A DNA stretch of 12,881 nucleotides from Clostridia bacterium (GCA_017518025.1 JAFWWR010000108.1:1-12881), one strand, 5' to 3'; positions 1 to 7,399 are shown, counted from the first letter of the stretch. Notes: generated by a model not told the origin, from the sequence alone. Made by a program: numbers and translations.

Positions 1-652
1 CTTCTCCGCCCCGGCCGGCGGACACAGCCGCCTTCGCCTTTTCGCTGTCGATATATCCGTCCACCAGCAGCCGGTTGACGTAAGGTCCGGCAAGACTCAC
101 GGCGAAGCCGACGAAGAAGAGGATGATCGAAACGATAAGGTATTTCTTATAAGGCAGCGCCATTTTCAGCACTCTGCCGTAGAGCGATTTTCTGTCGGCG
201 CAGTCCACACATACGGTCATGCCCGGACGGAGTTTCTTCCCGCACTTGGGGCAGACGCGGTACAGGTCCAGCTCCTCGTCGGAGGAGTACTTGCCCGTGT
301 GAAGAAACCGCGTGATGCGGCGGACGTTTTTCGCCATGACGTCCTTGACGGAACAGGTCCCCCGGCAAATGACGACGGGGCCGTCCGCCGTCTCGGCGCA
401 CATCTCGCAGGCGCCGATGAGCTGGTGGTACTCCACCTCGGAGCAGTCGCCGTACCCGACCGACAGGACAGGGAGACCGCCTTCAAAGGTGAAGACGCCC
501 TCCTCCGTTATCACGGCGATACCGTCTGTCGTGCCGCCGTCAAGGTCGAGATCGAAACGGAACGCGGTGATGAACGTGCCCCGGATCGAATCCGGCGGCA
601 GGAGCTTCAGCAGGTCACGCCCCGTTTCCAGCGAAAAAACTGTCTTTTTCAT
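1..652 (-). CDS. ABC exporter half-transporter with zinc-ribbon N-terminal extension (3' part missing)
   Basis: Only the first 217 codons lie in the window; the frame is open to the left edge. Residues 1-130 form a soluble domain of alternating short strands, including a segment reading GIAVITEEGVFTF, which looks like a PH-like fold (inference). A zinc ribbon follows, with CPKC at 134-137 and CVDC at 148-151. The first membrane segment starts near residue 170 (KKYLIVSIILFFVGFAVSL). The same extension, ribbon and membrane start occur in the transporter at 1197-3470, so the missing part is expected to hold the remaining membrane helices and an ATPase domain. The ATG at 652 is preceded by GAGGA, which overlaps the stop of the DUF1854 gene 6 bases upstream, so the genes are translationally coupled. 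The two ABC proteins probably form a heterodimer. The substrate cannot be read from the sequence. Confidence 0.8.
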   Translation of the reverse strand, partial: MKKTVFSLETGRDLLKLLPPDSIRGTFITAFRFDLDLDGGTTDGIAVITEEGVFTFEGGLPVLSVGYGDCSEVEYHQLIGACEMCAETADGPVVICRGTCSVKDVMAKNVRRITRFLHTGKYSSDEELDLYRVCPKCGKKLRPGMTVCVDCADRKSLYGRVLKMALPYKKYLIVSIILFFVGFAVSLAGPYVNRLLVDGYIDSEKAKAAVSAGRGGE

Positions 653-658
653 AAGTCC

Positions 659-1183
659 TCAAATATAGAGTTCAATTTTTTTCATGCTCCTGCGGTCGAG
701 ACCGGAAAGAGACGGTATCTCGTACCGGTTGCCGTCGACGTCGGTCACCGCAGCCCGGTCCGCGCCGAGCTTTCTGAAGTTGCGGTACGTATCCTGGACG
801 GTGAATTCGCGGACTCCGTCGCCCGCCTCGACCTTCCAGTAGGAAAAACCGTACCGCTGATTCACGGAGAGGATCTTCTTTATCGTGAAAACGTAATATC
901 TTCTCGCGGTCTCCCGGCGCAGGAGAGCCGCGGTCTCCTCTCCCAGTTCTTCGACGTCGCGGATGAGGCAGATCTCGTTGTCCTCGCTGTCGAGGACGGA
1001 CAGGTACCCGTCCGGGGTGGAGTTCGGGAAATTGCGCTGGAGCTTGACCCTGTCGTAGGTCTTCTCCTCCCCGTCCTCCGGGCGGAAGGTGAGCGAAACA
1101 AAGCCCCGTTTTTCCTCAAAAACGGCGTTTTCCGGAGTGGCGTACCGGAGTTTCACCACGTCGCGCAGTTCTTTTTTGCTCAT
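659..1183 (-). CDS. DUF1854 family protein, ABC transporter-associated
   Basis: A 174-residue soluble protein with no membrane segment. I recognise the DUF1854 pattern: a 'VKLQRNFPNSTPDGYLSVLD' stretch near 47-66, a central acidic helix ending ARRYYVFTIKKILSV, a 'W.VE...G.REFTVQD' segment, and a C-terminal 'YEIPSLSGLDRRSMKKIE' end. This resembles the domain found next to, or fused to, ABC transporters in other bacteria, where some members sit in cyanophycin clusters; it has been proposed to bind ligand, but no function is proven as far as I know. It sits between two ABC half-transporter genes: the upstream gene stops 13 bases before its ATG, with GAGGAGGG overlapping that stop, and the next gene starts 6 bases after its own stop. 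It is therefore probably an accessory subunit of the transporter. No cyanophycin gene is visible in this window. Confidence 0.8.
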   Translation of the reverse strand: MSKKELRDVVKLRYATPENAVFEEKRGFVSLTFRPEDGEEKTYDRVKLQRNFPNSTPDGYLSVLDSEDNEICLIRDVEELGEETAALLRRETARRYYVFTIKKILSVNQRYGFSYWKVEAGDGVREFTVQDTYRNFRKLGADRAAVTDVDGNRYEIPSLSGLDRRSMKKIELYI

Positions 1184-1196
1184 TTTGTTTCCCTCC

Positions 1197-3470
1197 TCAT
1201 TCCGTGATGCCGATGTTCCTCAGCGCGTCGAGCTGGAGCTTGTAGAGGTCGAAATACTGCCCCTTCGCCCGGATCAGCTCGTCGTGAGTGCCCGATTCCA
1301 CTATCTTTCCCTTGTCTATGACCACAAGACTGTCCACGTCGCGGAGAGTGGAGAGCCGGTGGGCTATCATGATGGTCGTTCTGTCCTTCGAGATGTCGGT
1401 CAGCGCCTCGCTGATCATCCGCTCGGTGGCGGTGTCCATGGCGGCGGTTGCCTCGTCGAGGATCAGTATCTTCGGGTTCAGCAGTATCGCCCGGGCGATG
1501 GAGACGCGCTGTCGTTCCCCTCCGGAGAGGTCCTTGTGACCGAAACCGATCATGGTCTCGTACCCGTCCGGGAGCTTCACGATGAAATCGTGGGCTCCGG
1601 CGAGCTTCGACGCGGCGATCACGTCCTCGTCGGTGGCGTCCGGACGCGCGTAGCGGATATTGTCGGCTATTGTTCCGACGAAAAGATACGTCTCCTGGGA
1701 GACGATGCCCACGTTGCGACGCAGGTCGTCGAATGACAGATCCTTCACGTTGACGCCGTCGATCAGTATCTCGCCCTCCTCCACCTCGTAGAGACGCATA
1801 AGCAGATTGGCGAGCGTGCTTTTCCCAGCTCCGCTGTGGCCGACGATCCCGAGGGATCTGCCCGCCCCCACGGAGAAGGACACGCCGTCGATGACTTTTT
1901 TGCCCTTTTCGTATGAGAAGCCCACGTTTTTGAACTCCACATCGCCGCGCATCCCGTCGAGCTTCACGGGGTCTTCCCTCTCGCGGACGTCGGGCTCGGC
2001 GTCGGAGATCTCGAAAAGACGCTGCATGGCGTTGGTGCAGGCGGTGAACCAGGACGCCATGTCGACAAGCATGAACATGGGCTGATTCATCAGGGCGGAA
2101 TACGCGATGAACGCCATAAGGCGGCCGTAGGTCATCCCTCCGGTGCCGGTGACGGCCATCCAGCCGCCTACGGACCAGACGATGAGGTTCGACAGATTCA
2201 TTATGAACGACGCCGCCGGGAACGCCGTGTTGTTGAACACGGTGACGGAGCGACTGTCCCGTGCGAGCCGCTCGGAACGGTCGTTGAAGCGCGCCGTCTC
2301 CTCCTTCTCACGGGAGAACGCCTTGACCACGCGGAATCCGGCCAGCGCGTCGGACAAAGTGGCGTTGAGGGCGCGGCTGCTGCGGTAGGATCTGGCGTGG
2401 AGGGTGTGCATCCGGCTGAAAAGGCGGTTCACGACGAAGGCGAACAGAGGCACCACCACCACGGCGCAAAGCGCAAGGGGCACGTTCATGATAAACATGA
2501 TAACGAGGGCCGCGGCGATCTGGATCACGTTGCGGATCAGCTCCGGCGCGCCCATGCAGAAAAACCAGTATATCTCGTTTGAGTCGTTGTTGATCTGATT
2601 CATGAGTCCGCCGGTCTGACGGGCCGAGAAGAACGACATCGAAAGGCGCTCGATGGCGGAGAAGATGGTGATCTTCAGCTTATAGGTCACACTGGCTGAC
2701 ACACGCGCAGAGATGATACCGGACAGCGTACCGATACCCATAGAGCAAAGCCGCAGCAGAAGGACCAGCAGCGCCGCTTCGAGCAGCCGGCCGTACCAGG
2801 AATTGCCGGCGCGGAGCACCTTGTCGTAGAAGAACTCCGTCGAGACGTAGGGCGCGATGACGCCCAGCGCCGCGGTGAGGCAGAGGGCGAACAGGATGGC
2901 CGCCATGTAGCGGCGGTAACCCTTTGCGAAGACGAAAAGCCGCTTAAAGAGCTTCGATTTTTCCATGCAGTGCGGGCAGATCTTGCGCTCCGGGTCCGGA
3001 TAGCGCCGTCCGCACTTGGGGCAGAATCTGTCGTCCTTGAAATCGTTCTCGTCGATCTCTTCCTCCCTGCCCTCAAGCTTTGCGGAGGCGTATTTGACGA
3101 AGATCCGCACGTCCCGGAGGGACGTTTTCGTCATGGCGGCGAGCTCCGTCGGCTCGCCGTCGAAGGTGGCGGTCAACCATCCGGTGGATATGTATTCTTC
3201 GACCTTCAGTTCCTTGAGCTTTTCCGATCCATAGGTCTCGCAGGAAGTCTCCGAAAATACTCTGGCGTGCTTTTTCCCGGGTCTGCCCTCGTCACGGACG
3301 TAACCGGTGATGACGAGCAGCTCTTTTTCGGTCAGAACGAGGCAAACGTCGGCGCGGGTGCCGTCGAGGGCCATATCGGTCATGGCGAAAACGGCGACGT
3401 CTTCGCATCTCAGACCGTGGTCCTGAAGCAGGGGCACTATCTCGGAGCCCATTTTCGATACTTCGATCAC
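1197..3470 (-). CDS. ABC exporter, membrane and ATPase domains fused, with zinc-ribbon N-terminal extension
   Basis: About 757 residues, well above the roughly 580-600 of a usual half-transporter, because of a 170-residue N-terminal extension. Counted from the start chosen here, residues 1-140 are soluble, a zinc ribbon has cysteines at 150, 153, 165 and 168, and six membrane helices lie near 188-209, 229-253, 312-330, 331-351, 413-440 and 450-475. The ATPase domain is complete: Walker A GHSGAGKST (Lys 550), Q-loop Gln 592, signature LSGGERQ (648-654), Walker B ILILDEAT with catalytic Glu 673, and H-loop His 704. All ATP-hydrolysis residues are present. I chose GTG at 3470 because AAAGGAGG lies 8 bases upstream; the GTG at 3479 touches that site, although it would keep a KTV stretch also seen in the paralogue at 1-652. 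First gene of the operon. It likely pairs with the second transporter; substrate unknown. Confidence 0.9.
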   Translation of the reverse strand: MIEVSKMGSEIVPLLQDHGLRCEDVAVFAMTDMALDGTRADVCLVLTEKELLVITGYVRDEGRPGKKHARVFSETSCETYGSEKLKELKVEEYISTGWLTATFDGEPTELAAMTKTSLRDVRIFVKYASAKLEGREEEIDENDFKDDRFCPKCGRRYPDPERKICPHCMEKSKLFKRLFVFAKGYRRYMAAILFALCLTAALGVIAPYVSTEFFYDKVLRAGNSWYGRLLEAALLVLLLRLCSMGIGTLSGIISARVSASVTYKLKITIFSAIERLSMSFFSARQTGGLMNQINNDSNEIYWFFCMGAPELIRNVIQIAAALVIMFIMNVPLALCAVVVVPLFAFVVNRLFSRMHTLHARSYRSSRALNATLSDALAGFRVVKAFSREKEETARFNDRSERLARDSRSVTVFNNTAFPAASFIMNLSNLIVWSVGGWMAVTGTGGMTYGRLMAFIAYSALMNQPMFMLVDMASWFTACTNAMQRLFEISDAEPDVREREDPVKLDGMRGDVEFKNVGFSYEKGKKVIDGVSFSVGAGRSLGIVGHSGAGKSTLANLLMRLYEVEEGEILIDGVNVKDLSFDDLRRNVGIVSQETYLFVGTIADNIRYARPDATDEDVIAASKLAGAHDFIVKLPDGYETMIGFGHKDLSGGERQRVSIARAILLNPKILILDEATAAMDTATERMISEALTDISKDRTTIMIAHRLSTLRDVDSLVVIDKGKIVESGTHDELIRAKGQYFDLYKLQLDALRNIGITE

Positions 3471-3478
3471 CGTTTTCA

Positions 3479-3486
3479 CCTCCTTT
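3479..3486 (-). promoter_or_regulatory. Strong Shine-Dalgarno site deciding the ABC transporter start
   Basis: The minus strand reads AAAGGAGG here, a near-perfect ribosome binding site, followed by 8 bases and then GTG at 3470. An earlier in-frame GTG at 3479 overlaps the site and would leave no spacing, so 3470 is the more likely initiation codon. Confidence 0.7.
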
Positions 3487-3501
3487 GTTTTCTATCTTTT
3501 T

Positions 3502-3530
3502 ATTATCGCAAATCATAGCCGATTTGTCAA
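3502..3530 (-). promoter_or_regulatory. Sigma-A promoter of the ABC/DUF1854 operon
   Basis: On the minus strand a perfect -35 box TTGACA (3530-3525) is followed by a 17-base spacer and a -10 box GATAAT (3507-3502), five of six to consensus. Transcription would begin near 3495, leaving a leader of only about 25 bases before the GTG, with no room for an attenuator. Confidence 0.75.
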
Positions 3531-3565
3531 TGAACAATTCGTGAATTTCGACTGTTTTCTTCACC

Positions 3566-3586
3566 CGCGGAAACGCCGTTCCCGCG
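3566..3586. other. Small GC-rich inverted repeat in the divergent intergenic region
   Basis: CGCGGAA (3566-3572) pairs with TTCCCGCG (3579-3586), with one bulged C and a six-base loop. It lies upstream of both divergent promoters and has no T-tract, so it is not a clear terminator. A protein-binding site is possible, or it may be chance in GC-rich DNA. Confidence 0.25.
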
Positions 3587-3621
3587 AAAGTTGAGCGGTG
3601 CGGTCAAATGATAAAATTACG

Positions 3622-3641
3622 GCGGTCTTATAGACAACCGC
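3622..3641. promoter_or_regulatory. Candidate operator over the -35 box of the GH32 promoter
   Basis: The arms GCGGT (3622-3626) and ACCGC (3637-3641) form an inverted repeat with a 10-base centre, and inside it GTC-TTATA-GAC adds further symmetry. The repeat covers the -35 hexamer at 3631-3636, where a repressor would block transcription. No regulator gene is adjacent, so this rests on symmetry and position only. Confidence 0.25.
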
Positions 3642-3659
3642 GCCGTTTTGAGTTATAAT
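3631..3659 (+). promoter_or_regulatory. Sigma-A promoter of the GH32 gene
   Basis: The -35 box TAGACA (3631-3636, five of six) is followed by a 17-base spacer and a perfect -10 box TATAAT (3654-3659). The start point would be near 3666, giving a leader of about 38 bases. An AAAGGA ribosome site (3690-3695) sits 8 bases before the ATG at 3704. Confidence 0.75.
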
Positions 3660-3703
3660 TTCCTTGTGACAAACCGAAAACCGCAGAAGAAAGGAATCGC
3701 CTG

Positions 3704-4792
3704 ATGGACTATCTGACACGACCCGAATATCATTATAAGCCGGCAAAAGGATGGATCAACGACCCCAACGGGCTCGTTTATTTCAAGGGATATTATCACG
3801 TTTTCTACCAGCATTCGCCGAACTTCGAGTACCCCTGGCAGGAGTTCATGTACTGGGGGCACGCGAGGACCCGGGATTTTCTCCATTGGGAGGAGCTGCC
3901 GCCGGCGCTCTGCCCCGATACCGATTACGACGACAGAGGATGCTGGTCAGGAACCGCGACGGTCAAAGACGGCGTGCTGTACCTGTACTACGCCTCCGTC
4001 ACGGGGAAGACCGAGCAGACCATCAGCATGGCGTATTCGGAGGACGGGATCAGCTTCACGAAATACGAAGGCAATCCCGTCATCAGGGATTATCCGCCGG
4101 AGTGGAGCGGAGATTTCCGCGATCCCGCGCTCTGCCGGGCGGGAGACGATTACTACTGCGTGATCGCGTCCGGGAATCCCGAAGCGAGGGCGGCGAGACT
4201 GCTGCTGTATAAGAGCCCCGATCTGAAACGGTGGACATATCTCGGCGTCATGCGCGAGTGGGCGGAGGGAAGGTTCACGGAATGTCCCTCGTTTATGCCT
4301 GCCGGCGACACGTATCTGCTGACCGCGTCCGTCTGCCCCATTGAGGGGGATCACTATTTTTCCGTGATGTACGGCGATTTCCGCGACGGGAAATTCGACC
4401 TGCGGTACTCGGCAGAGGTGGATCGCGGCCCGGACCAGTACGCGGGTCAGGTATTCCGGGACCACAGAGGAAGAAATATTATGATAACGTGGATACCCGG
4501 CTGGAGCTACGCGAAATACGCCGAGAGGGACGTGGGATGTCTGTCGGTCCCCAGGGAACTGAAGCTGGAGGGCGGCAGGATCACGGCGTGGCCCGTGGAG
4601 GAGGTGCGTCATCTGCTGAAAACGTCCGATCCGGCTGTAAAACGGACAGACAGCGGATTCATCATCGAACGAACAGGCCGGGAGCCGGTAGTCCACGAAG
4701 GCGAGGTCCGGGATCTGGGGATCATCCGCGACGGATATATCATCGAAGTCTTTGTGAACGGCGGCGAGCAGGTTTACTCCGCGCTGCTGTAA
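3704..4792 (+). CDS. Glycoside hydrolase family 32 (beta-fructosidase type), short form
   Basis: 362 residues. It should hydrolyse beta-fructofuranosyl bonds (sucrose, fructo-oligosaccharides or their phosphates) by a retaining mechanism. The family's three catalytic motifs are intact: WINDPNG at 17-23 (nucleophile Asp 20), FRDP at 138-141 (transition-state stabiliser Asp 140) and TECPSF at 192-197 (acid/base Glu 193). WSGTAT at 81-86 matches the WSG substrate-binding loop. There is no signal peptide, so it acts in the cytoplasm. The five-bladed propeller takes up most of the protein; the usual C-terminal beta-sandwich of about 150 residues is reduced to about 60, although the family's final strand motif (IIEVFVNGGEQVYS) is present in frame before the TAA. 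This points to an internal contraction, not a recent frameshift. It stands alone with no transporter or kinase beside it, so the exact substrate cannot be assigned. Confidence 0.9.
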   Translation: MDYLTRPEYHYKPAKGWINDPNGLVYFKGYYHVFYQHSPNFEYPWQEFMYWGHARTRDFLHWEELPPALCPDTDYDDRGCWSGTATVKDGVLYLYYASVTGKTEQTISMAYSEDGISFTKYEGNPVIRDYPPEWSGDFRDPALCRAGDDYYCVIASGNPEARAARLLLYKSPDLKRWTYLGVMREWAEGRFTECPSFMPAGDTYLLTASVCPIEGDHYFSVMYGDFRDGKFDLRYSAEVDRGPDQYAGQVFRDHRGRNIMITWIPGWSYAKYAERDVGCLSVPRELKLEGGRITAWPVEEVRHLLKTSDPAVKRTDSGFIIERTGREPVVHEGEVRDLGIIRDGYIIEVFVNGGEQVYSALL

Positions 4793-4808
4793 AACAGGAT
4801 CAATATGA

Positions 4809-4832
4809 AAAAAGCGCCCGAGGGCGCTTTTT
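4809..4832. terminator. Bidirectional intrinsic terminator
   Basis: AAAAAGCGCCC (4809-4819) and GGGCGCTTTTT (4822-4832) are perfect inverted arms, so the RNA from either strand forms a GC-rich stem followed by a U-tract. It ends the GH32 transcript (stop at 4792) and the nitrogen operon; the stop codon of the ANTAR gene (4834-4832) touches the outer edge of the stem. Confidence 0.85.
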
Positions 4833-5419
4833 CAGTTATATGTTTTTATTATCTCCTCGGCGACGCGGCGCTTCGGGATGCACCGGTCCATGGCCTGCTT
4901 TTCGATATATCTGTGGGCGTCGGACTCGGTCATCTTCAGCTCGCTGATTAACAGCCATTTCGCGCGGTTCACAAGGCGGATCTCGTTCATCTTTTCCTCG
5001 ATGGAGAGCGTCTTTTTCTCAGTTCGTCTGATCCGCTCCCGGGCGGAGATCAGCCAGTCGGACGCCGCCTCCATAACGTTTTTCGACAAGGGCTTGCGCA
5101 GGGTGAACACGCCGCGGGAGACCAAAGTCTCCCAAACCTCGTCGTACTGCTCTTCCCTGGCGAGAAACAGGACCACCGAACCGTCGCAGCGGTCGGCCGC
5201 GTCGACGGAAAATCGAAGTCCGCCGTCGTCCGGCAGGGGCGAATTCACGATTATGAGATCGAATTCGCGCTCCGCCGCGGCCCGTTCCGCCGCGCTGACG
5301 CTTCCGACGACGGTAAACGGAGAAAACGAGGGGACGGAAAAGATCTCGCGGAGCGCCCGGCTTATCTTCTCGGACGACGAGACCAAAAGAACGCTGTACA
5401 CCTGCTCCATCAGACTCAA
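4832..5419 (-). CDS. ANTAR-domain RNA-binding antiterminator with degenerate receiver domain
   Basis: 195 residues. ANTAR proteins bind paired six-base-loop RNA hairpins and prevent a downstream terminator from forming. Residues 7-120 are a receiver-like domain, 125-145 a charged coiled-coil helix, and about 137-192 the ANTAR three-helix domain (RLVNRAKWLL, then SELKMTESDAHRYIEKQAM). The receiver has lost its chemistry: the phospho-acceptor position is Asn 59 (DLIIVNSPLP) and the usual acidic pair after strand 1 is serine (SSS, 14-16), while the Lys-Pro at 109-110 remains. Phosphorylation is therefore unlikely to control it, and no kinase gene is nearby. It is the last gene of the glutamate synthase operon, 34 bases after glnA. 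The matching RNA targets lie at 11737-11754 and 11879-11960, so it probably regulates its own operon and glnN. I chose the TTG at 5419 because AAAGGGGGA lies 7 bases upstream; ATG at 5410 is the alternative. Confidence 0.9.
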   Translation of the reverse strand: MSLMEQVYSVLLVSSSEKISRALREIFSVPSFSPFTVVGSVSAAERAAAEREFDLIIVNSPLPDDGGLRFSVDAADRCDGSVVLFLAREEQYDEVWETLVSRGVFTLRKPLSKNVMEAASDWLISARERIRRTEKKTLSIEEKMNEIRLVNRAKWLLISELKMTESDAHRYIEKQAMDRCIPKRRVAEEIIKTYN

Positions 5420-5426
5420 GCGCGTG

Positions 5427-5435
5427 TCCCCCTTT
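5427..5435 (-). promoter_or_regulatory. Shine-Dalgarno site supporting a TTG start for the ANTAR gene
   Basis: The minus strand reads AAAGGGGGA, then 7 bases, then TTG at 5419. The next in-frame ATG (5410) would be 16 bases away, too far for efficient initiation. A TTG start would keep translation of the regulator low relative to the enzymes upstream (inference). Confidence 0.6.
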
Positions 5436-5453
5436 CACCGGATTTTTGTGTCG

Positions 5454-6665
5454 TCAGATCCCGCAGTAAATATCGAGTATCTGTTTCGGGATGATCCCTC
5501 TTATGAATTCATCGGCCAGCGCCGCGCGTTTCGCCTCGTCGGGGTCCGCCGGCAGCTTCTCGAGACCGCGGAGCGTTTCTCCGTCCGCACGGTACAGATT
5601 AACGTTGACCGGCTCGGGCAGTTCGATTCCGTTTTTGAGACCGTACAGAGCCGCGCGGATGACCAGAGCGAACGTAATATACGGATTCGCCGACGGATCC
5701 GGCGAGCGGAGCTCCGCGCGGCGGTATTCGTCAGACGCGGCGGGGATCCGCACGAGCTGGGAGCGGTTTTCCGCGGACCATGAGACGTACGCCGGGGCCT
5801 TCATCTGCCCGAGGCGCTTATACGACGCCGCGGACGGGTTGAGGAACGCCGTCATCGCGACGGCCTTGTTCAGCACGCCCGCGATCATGTGACGCAGTTT
5901 TTCCGGGGAGTCGTCCGGTACTACCGAGCAGTTGACGTGGAAGCCGTTCCCGGGACAGTCGCCCAGCGGCTTCGGGGAAAAGTCGGCGTAGAGCCCGTTC
6001 CTGCGGGCGACGGTCCTGACCACCGTCTGGAACGTCATGACGTTATCGGCGGCCTCCAGCGCGTCCGCATAACGGAAATCGATCTCGTTCTGACCGGGGC
6101 CCTCCTCGTGATGGGAGCTCTCCGGGGTGATGCCCATCTGCTCCAGAGTGAGGCAGATCTCACGGCGGACGTTCTCGCCTCTGTCCTCAGGGGCGATGTC
6201 CATGTAGCCGGCGTTGTCGTAGGGGATCGCCGTCGGCCTGTTCTTCTCGTCCAGTTCGAACAGATAGAATTCCTGCTCCGCGCCGAAGCGGAACGTGAAG
6301 CCCTCCCTCTCCGCGTCGCGGACGGCGTCCTTCAGCAGCGTCCTTGTATCGCACTCGAAGGGCCTCCCGTCGGGATAGGCGACGGAACAGAACATCCGCA
6401 CCACCTTGCCGTGCTCCGGCCTCCATGGAAGCCAGGTGAGAGTGCCGGGATCGGGATGGAGAAAGAGGTCGGACCGGGTCTCGTCGCCGAAGCCGGCTAC
6501 GGCGGAAGCGTCGAACGCGATGCCGTGCTCAAATGCTCTCGGAAGTTCGTCAGGCATGATCGAGATGTTCTTCTGCTTCCCGAACACGTCGCAGAAGGCC
6601 AGACGGATGAACTTCACGTCCTCCTCGACGACGTACTGCATAACTTCTTCTTTTGAATAGTACAT
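5454..6665 (-). CDS. glnA: Glutamine synthetase, class I, short form
   Basis: 403 residues; makes glutamine from glutamate, ammonia and ATP in the cytoplasm, normally as a dodecamer. An N-terminal beta-grasp (KFIRLAFCDVFGKQKNISI, about 18-36) is followed by the catalytic barrel. Metal and substrate residues are visible: Glu 130 and Glu 132 (GAEQEF), Glu 187 and Glu 194 in HHEEGPGQNEI, His 243 in GNGFHVN, the NRS of 300-302, and Glu 318 and Arg 320 in RRAELRSPDPSANPY. The protein is about 40 residues shorter than the usual 440-470, mainly through a short N-terminus and trimmed loops, with no core motif lost. EPVNVNLYRA at 351-360 matches the loop that holds the adenylylated tyrosine in enteric enzymes; whether it is modified here is unknown. 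An AAACGGGAGGAAA ribosome site lies in the 14-base gap after the GXGXG gene, so the two are co-transcribed. Confidence 0.93.
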   Translation of the reverse strand: MYYSKEEVMQYVVEEDVKFIRLAFCDVFGKQKNISIMPDELPRAFEHGIAFDASAVAGFGDETRSDLFLHPDPGTLTWLPWRPEHGKVVRMFCSVAYPDGRPFECDTRTLLKDAVRDAEREGFTFRFGAEQEFYLFELDEKNRPTAIPYDNAGYMDIAPEDRGENVRREICLTLEQMGITPESSHHEEGPGQNEIDFRYADALEAADNVMTFQTVVRTVARRNGLYADFSPKPLGDCPGNGFHVNCSVVPDDSPEKLRHMIAGVLNKAVAMTAFLNPSAASYKRLGQMKAPAYVSWSAENRSQLVRIPAASDEYRRAELRSPDPSANPYITFALVIRAALYGLKNGIELPEPVNVNLYRADGETLRGLEKLPADPDEAKRAALADEFIRGIIPKQILDIYCGI

Positions 6666-6679
6666 GATTTCCTCCCGTT

Positions 6680-7399
6680 TCAGTTTGCAACGTACAGTCT
6701 TTTATACGGATTCCCGCTGTCGGGCGTGACCACGGTGAAAGGAGAGTCCATGATCTCCTCCGCGTCCCCGTCGAACAGGCGGCAGTATTCCGATACGTAT
6801 TTCCTTATTTCCGCGATATCTTCTCCGTCGGCCTCGCGCGCCGTGACCTGCTCCGGGAAGGTCACGTCCCGGCAGTCGGAGCGGAGTATCATCTTCCCGC
6901 CGTGCATCCCCGTGCAGGGGAAGTTGCCGACGATGCGGCGCGAGCCGTCCCCGAACCCGAGGACCACGATGACTCCGCCCGCCTGGTACTCCCCGAGGAA
7001 GCTTCCCGCGCATCCGCCTATGACCATGAGGGGCACCTTGTCGCGGTACGCCTTCATGTGTATCCCTGCGCGGTATCCGGCGTCCCCGGCGACCCAGATG
7101 GAGCCGCCGCGCATGGCGTATCCGGCGGCGTCGCCGACGCTGCCGTGTATGACGATCTTCCCGTCGTTCATGGTGTCGCCCACGGCGTCCTGGGCGTTGC
7201 CGCCAACAGAGATCATGGCGCCGTTGAGGTACGCGCCCAGCGCGTTCCCGGGGATCCCCTCGACGGTCAGGGAGCAGTTCGCCATCCCGGCGCCGATGAA
7301 GCGCTGTCCGAGGCAGCCGGTCAGGGTACATTCCGTACCCGCCTCCCGGATCGCCTCGTTGATCCCGCGATGGTCGAGTTTTTCAGCACACACTACCAT
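6680..7399 (-). CDS. Glutamate synthase GXGXG (beta-helix) subunit
   Basis: 239 residues equivalent to the C-terminal domain of the large glutamate synthase subunit. In one-piece enzymes this beta-helix is structural and braces the glutaminase and synthase domains around the ammonia tunnel. The repeating glycine ladder is clear from about 26 to 170 (for example GNALGAYLNGAMISVGG, GDTMNDGKIVIHGSVGDAAGYAMRGG, GGVIVVLGF, GMHGGKMILRS). The remaining 60 residues are a helical tail ending in a strand (PYKRLYVAN). Its ATG shares one base with the stop of the upstream FAD gene (TAATG), indicating tight translational coupling. The stand-alone protein fits the archaeal-type split glutamate synthase also known from some Clostridia and Thermotogae. 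Confidence 0.9.
   Translation of the reverse strand: MVVCAEKLDHRGINEAIREAGTECTLTGCLGQRFIGAGMANCSLTVEGIPGNALGAYLNGAMISVGGNAQDAVGDTMNDGKIVIHGSVGDAAGYAMRGGSIWVAGDAGYRAGIHMKAYRDKVPLMVIGGCAGSFLGEYQAGGVIVVLGFGDGSRRIVGNFPCTGMHGGKMILRSDCRDVTFPEQVTAREADGEDIAEIRKYVSEYCRLFDGDAEEIMDSPFTVVTPDSGNPYKRLYVAN

Noticed and set aside
299..1207. A 302-codon plus-strand open frame
   Set aside because: It lies antisense to the partial ABC gene and the DUF1854 gene, both supported by motifs and ribosome sites; its translation has no recognisable features.
3292..3564. A small gene starting at 3564 (MKKTVEIHEL...)
   Set aside because: It overlaps the promoter and start of the ABC gene in another frame, has no ribosome site, and loses protein-like composition inside the overlap.
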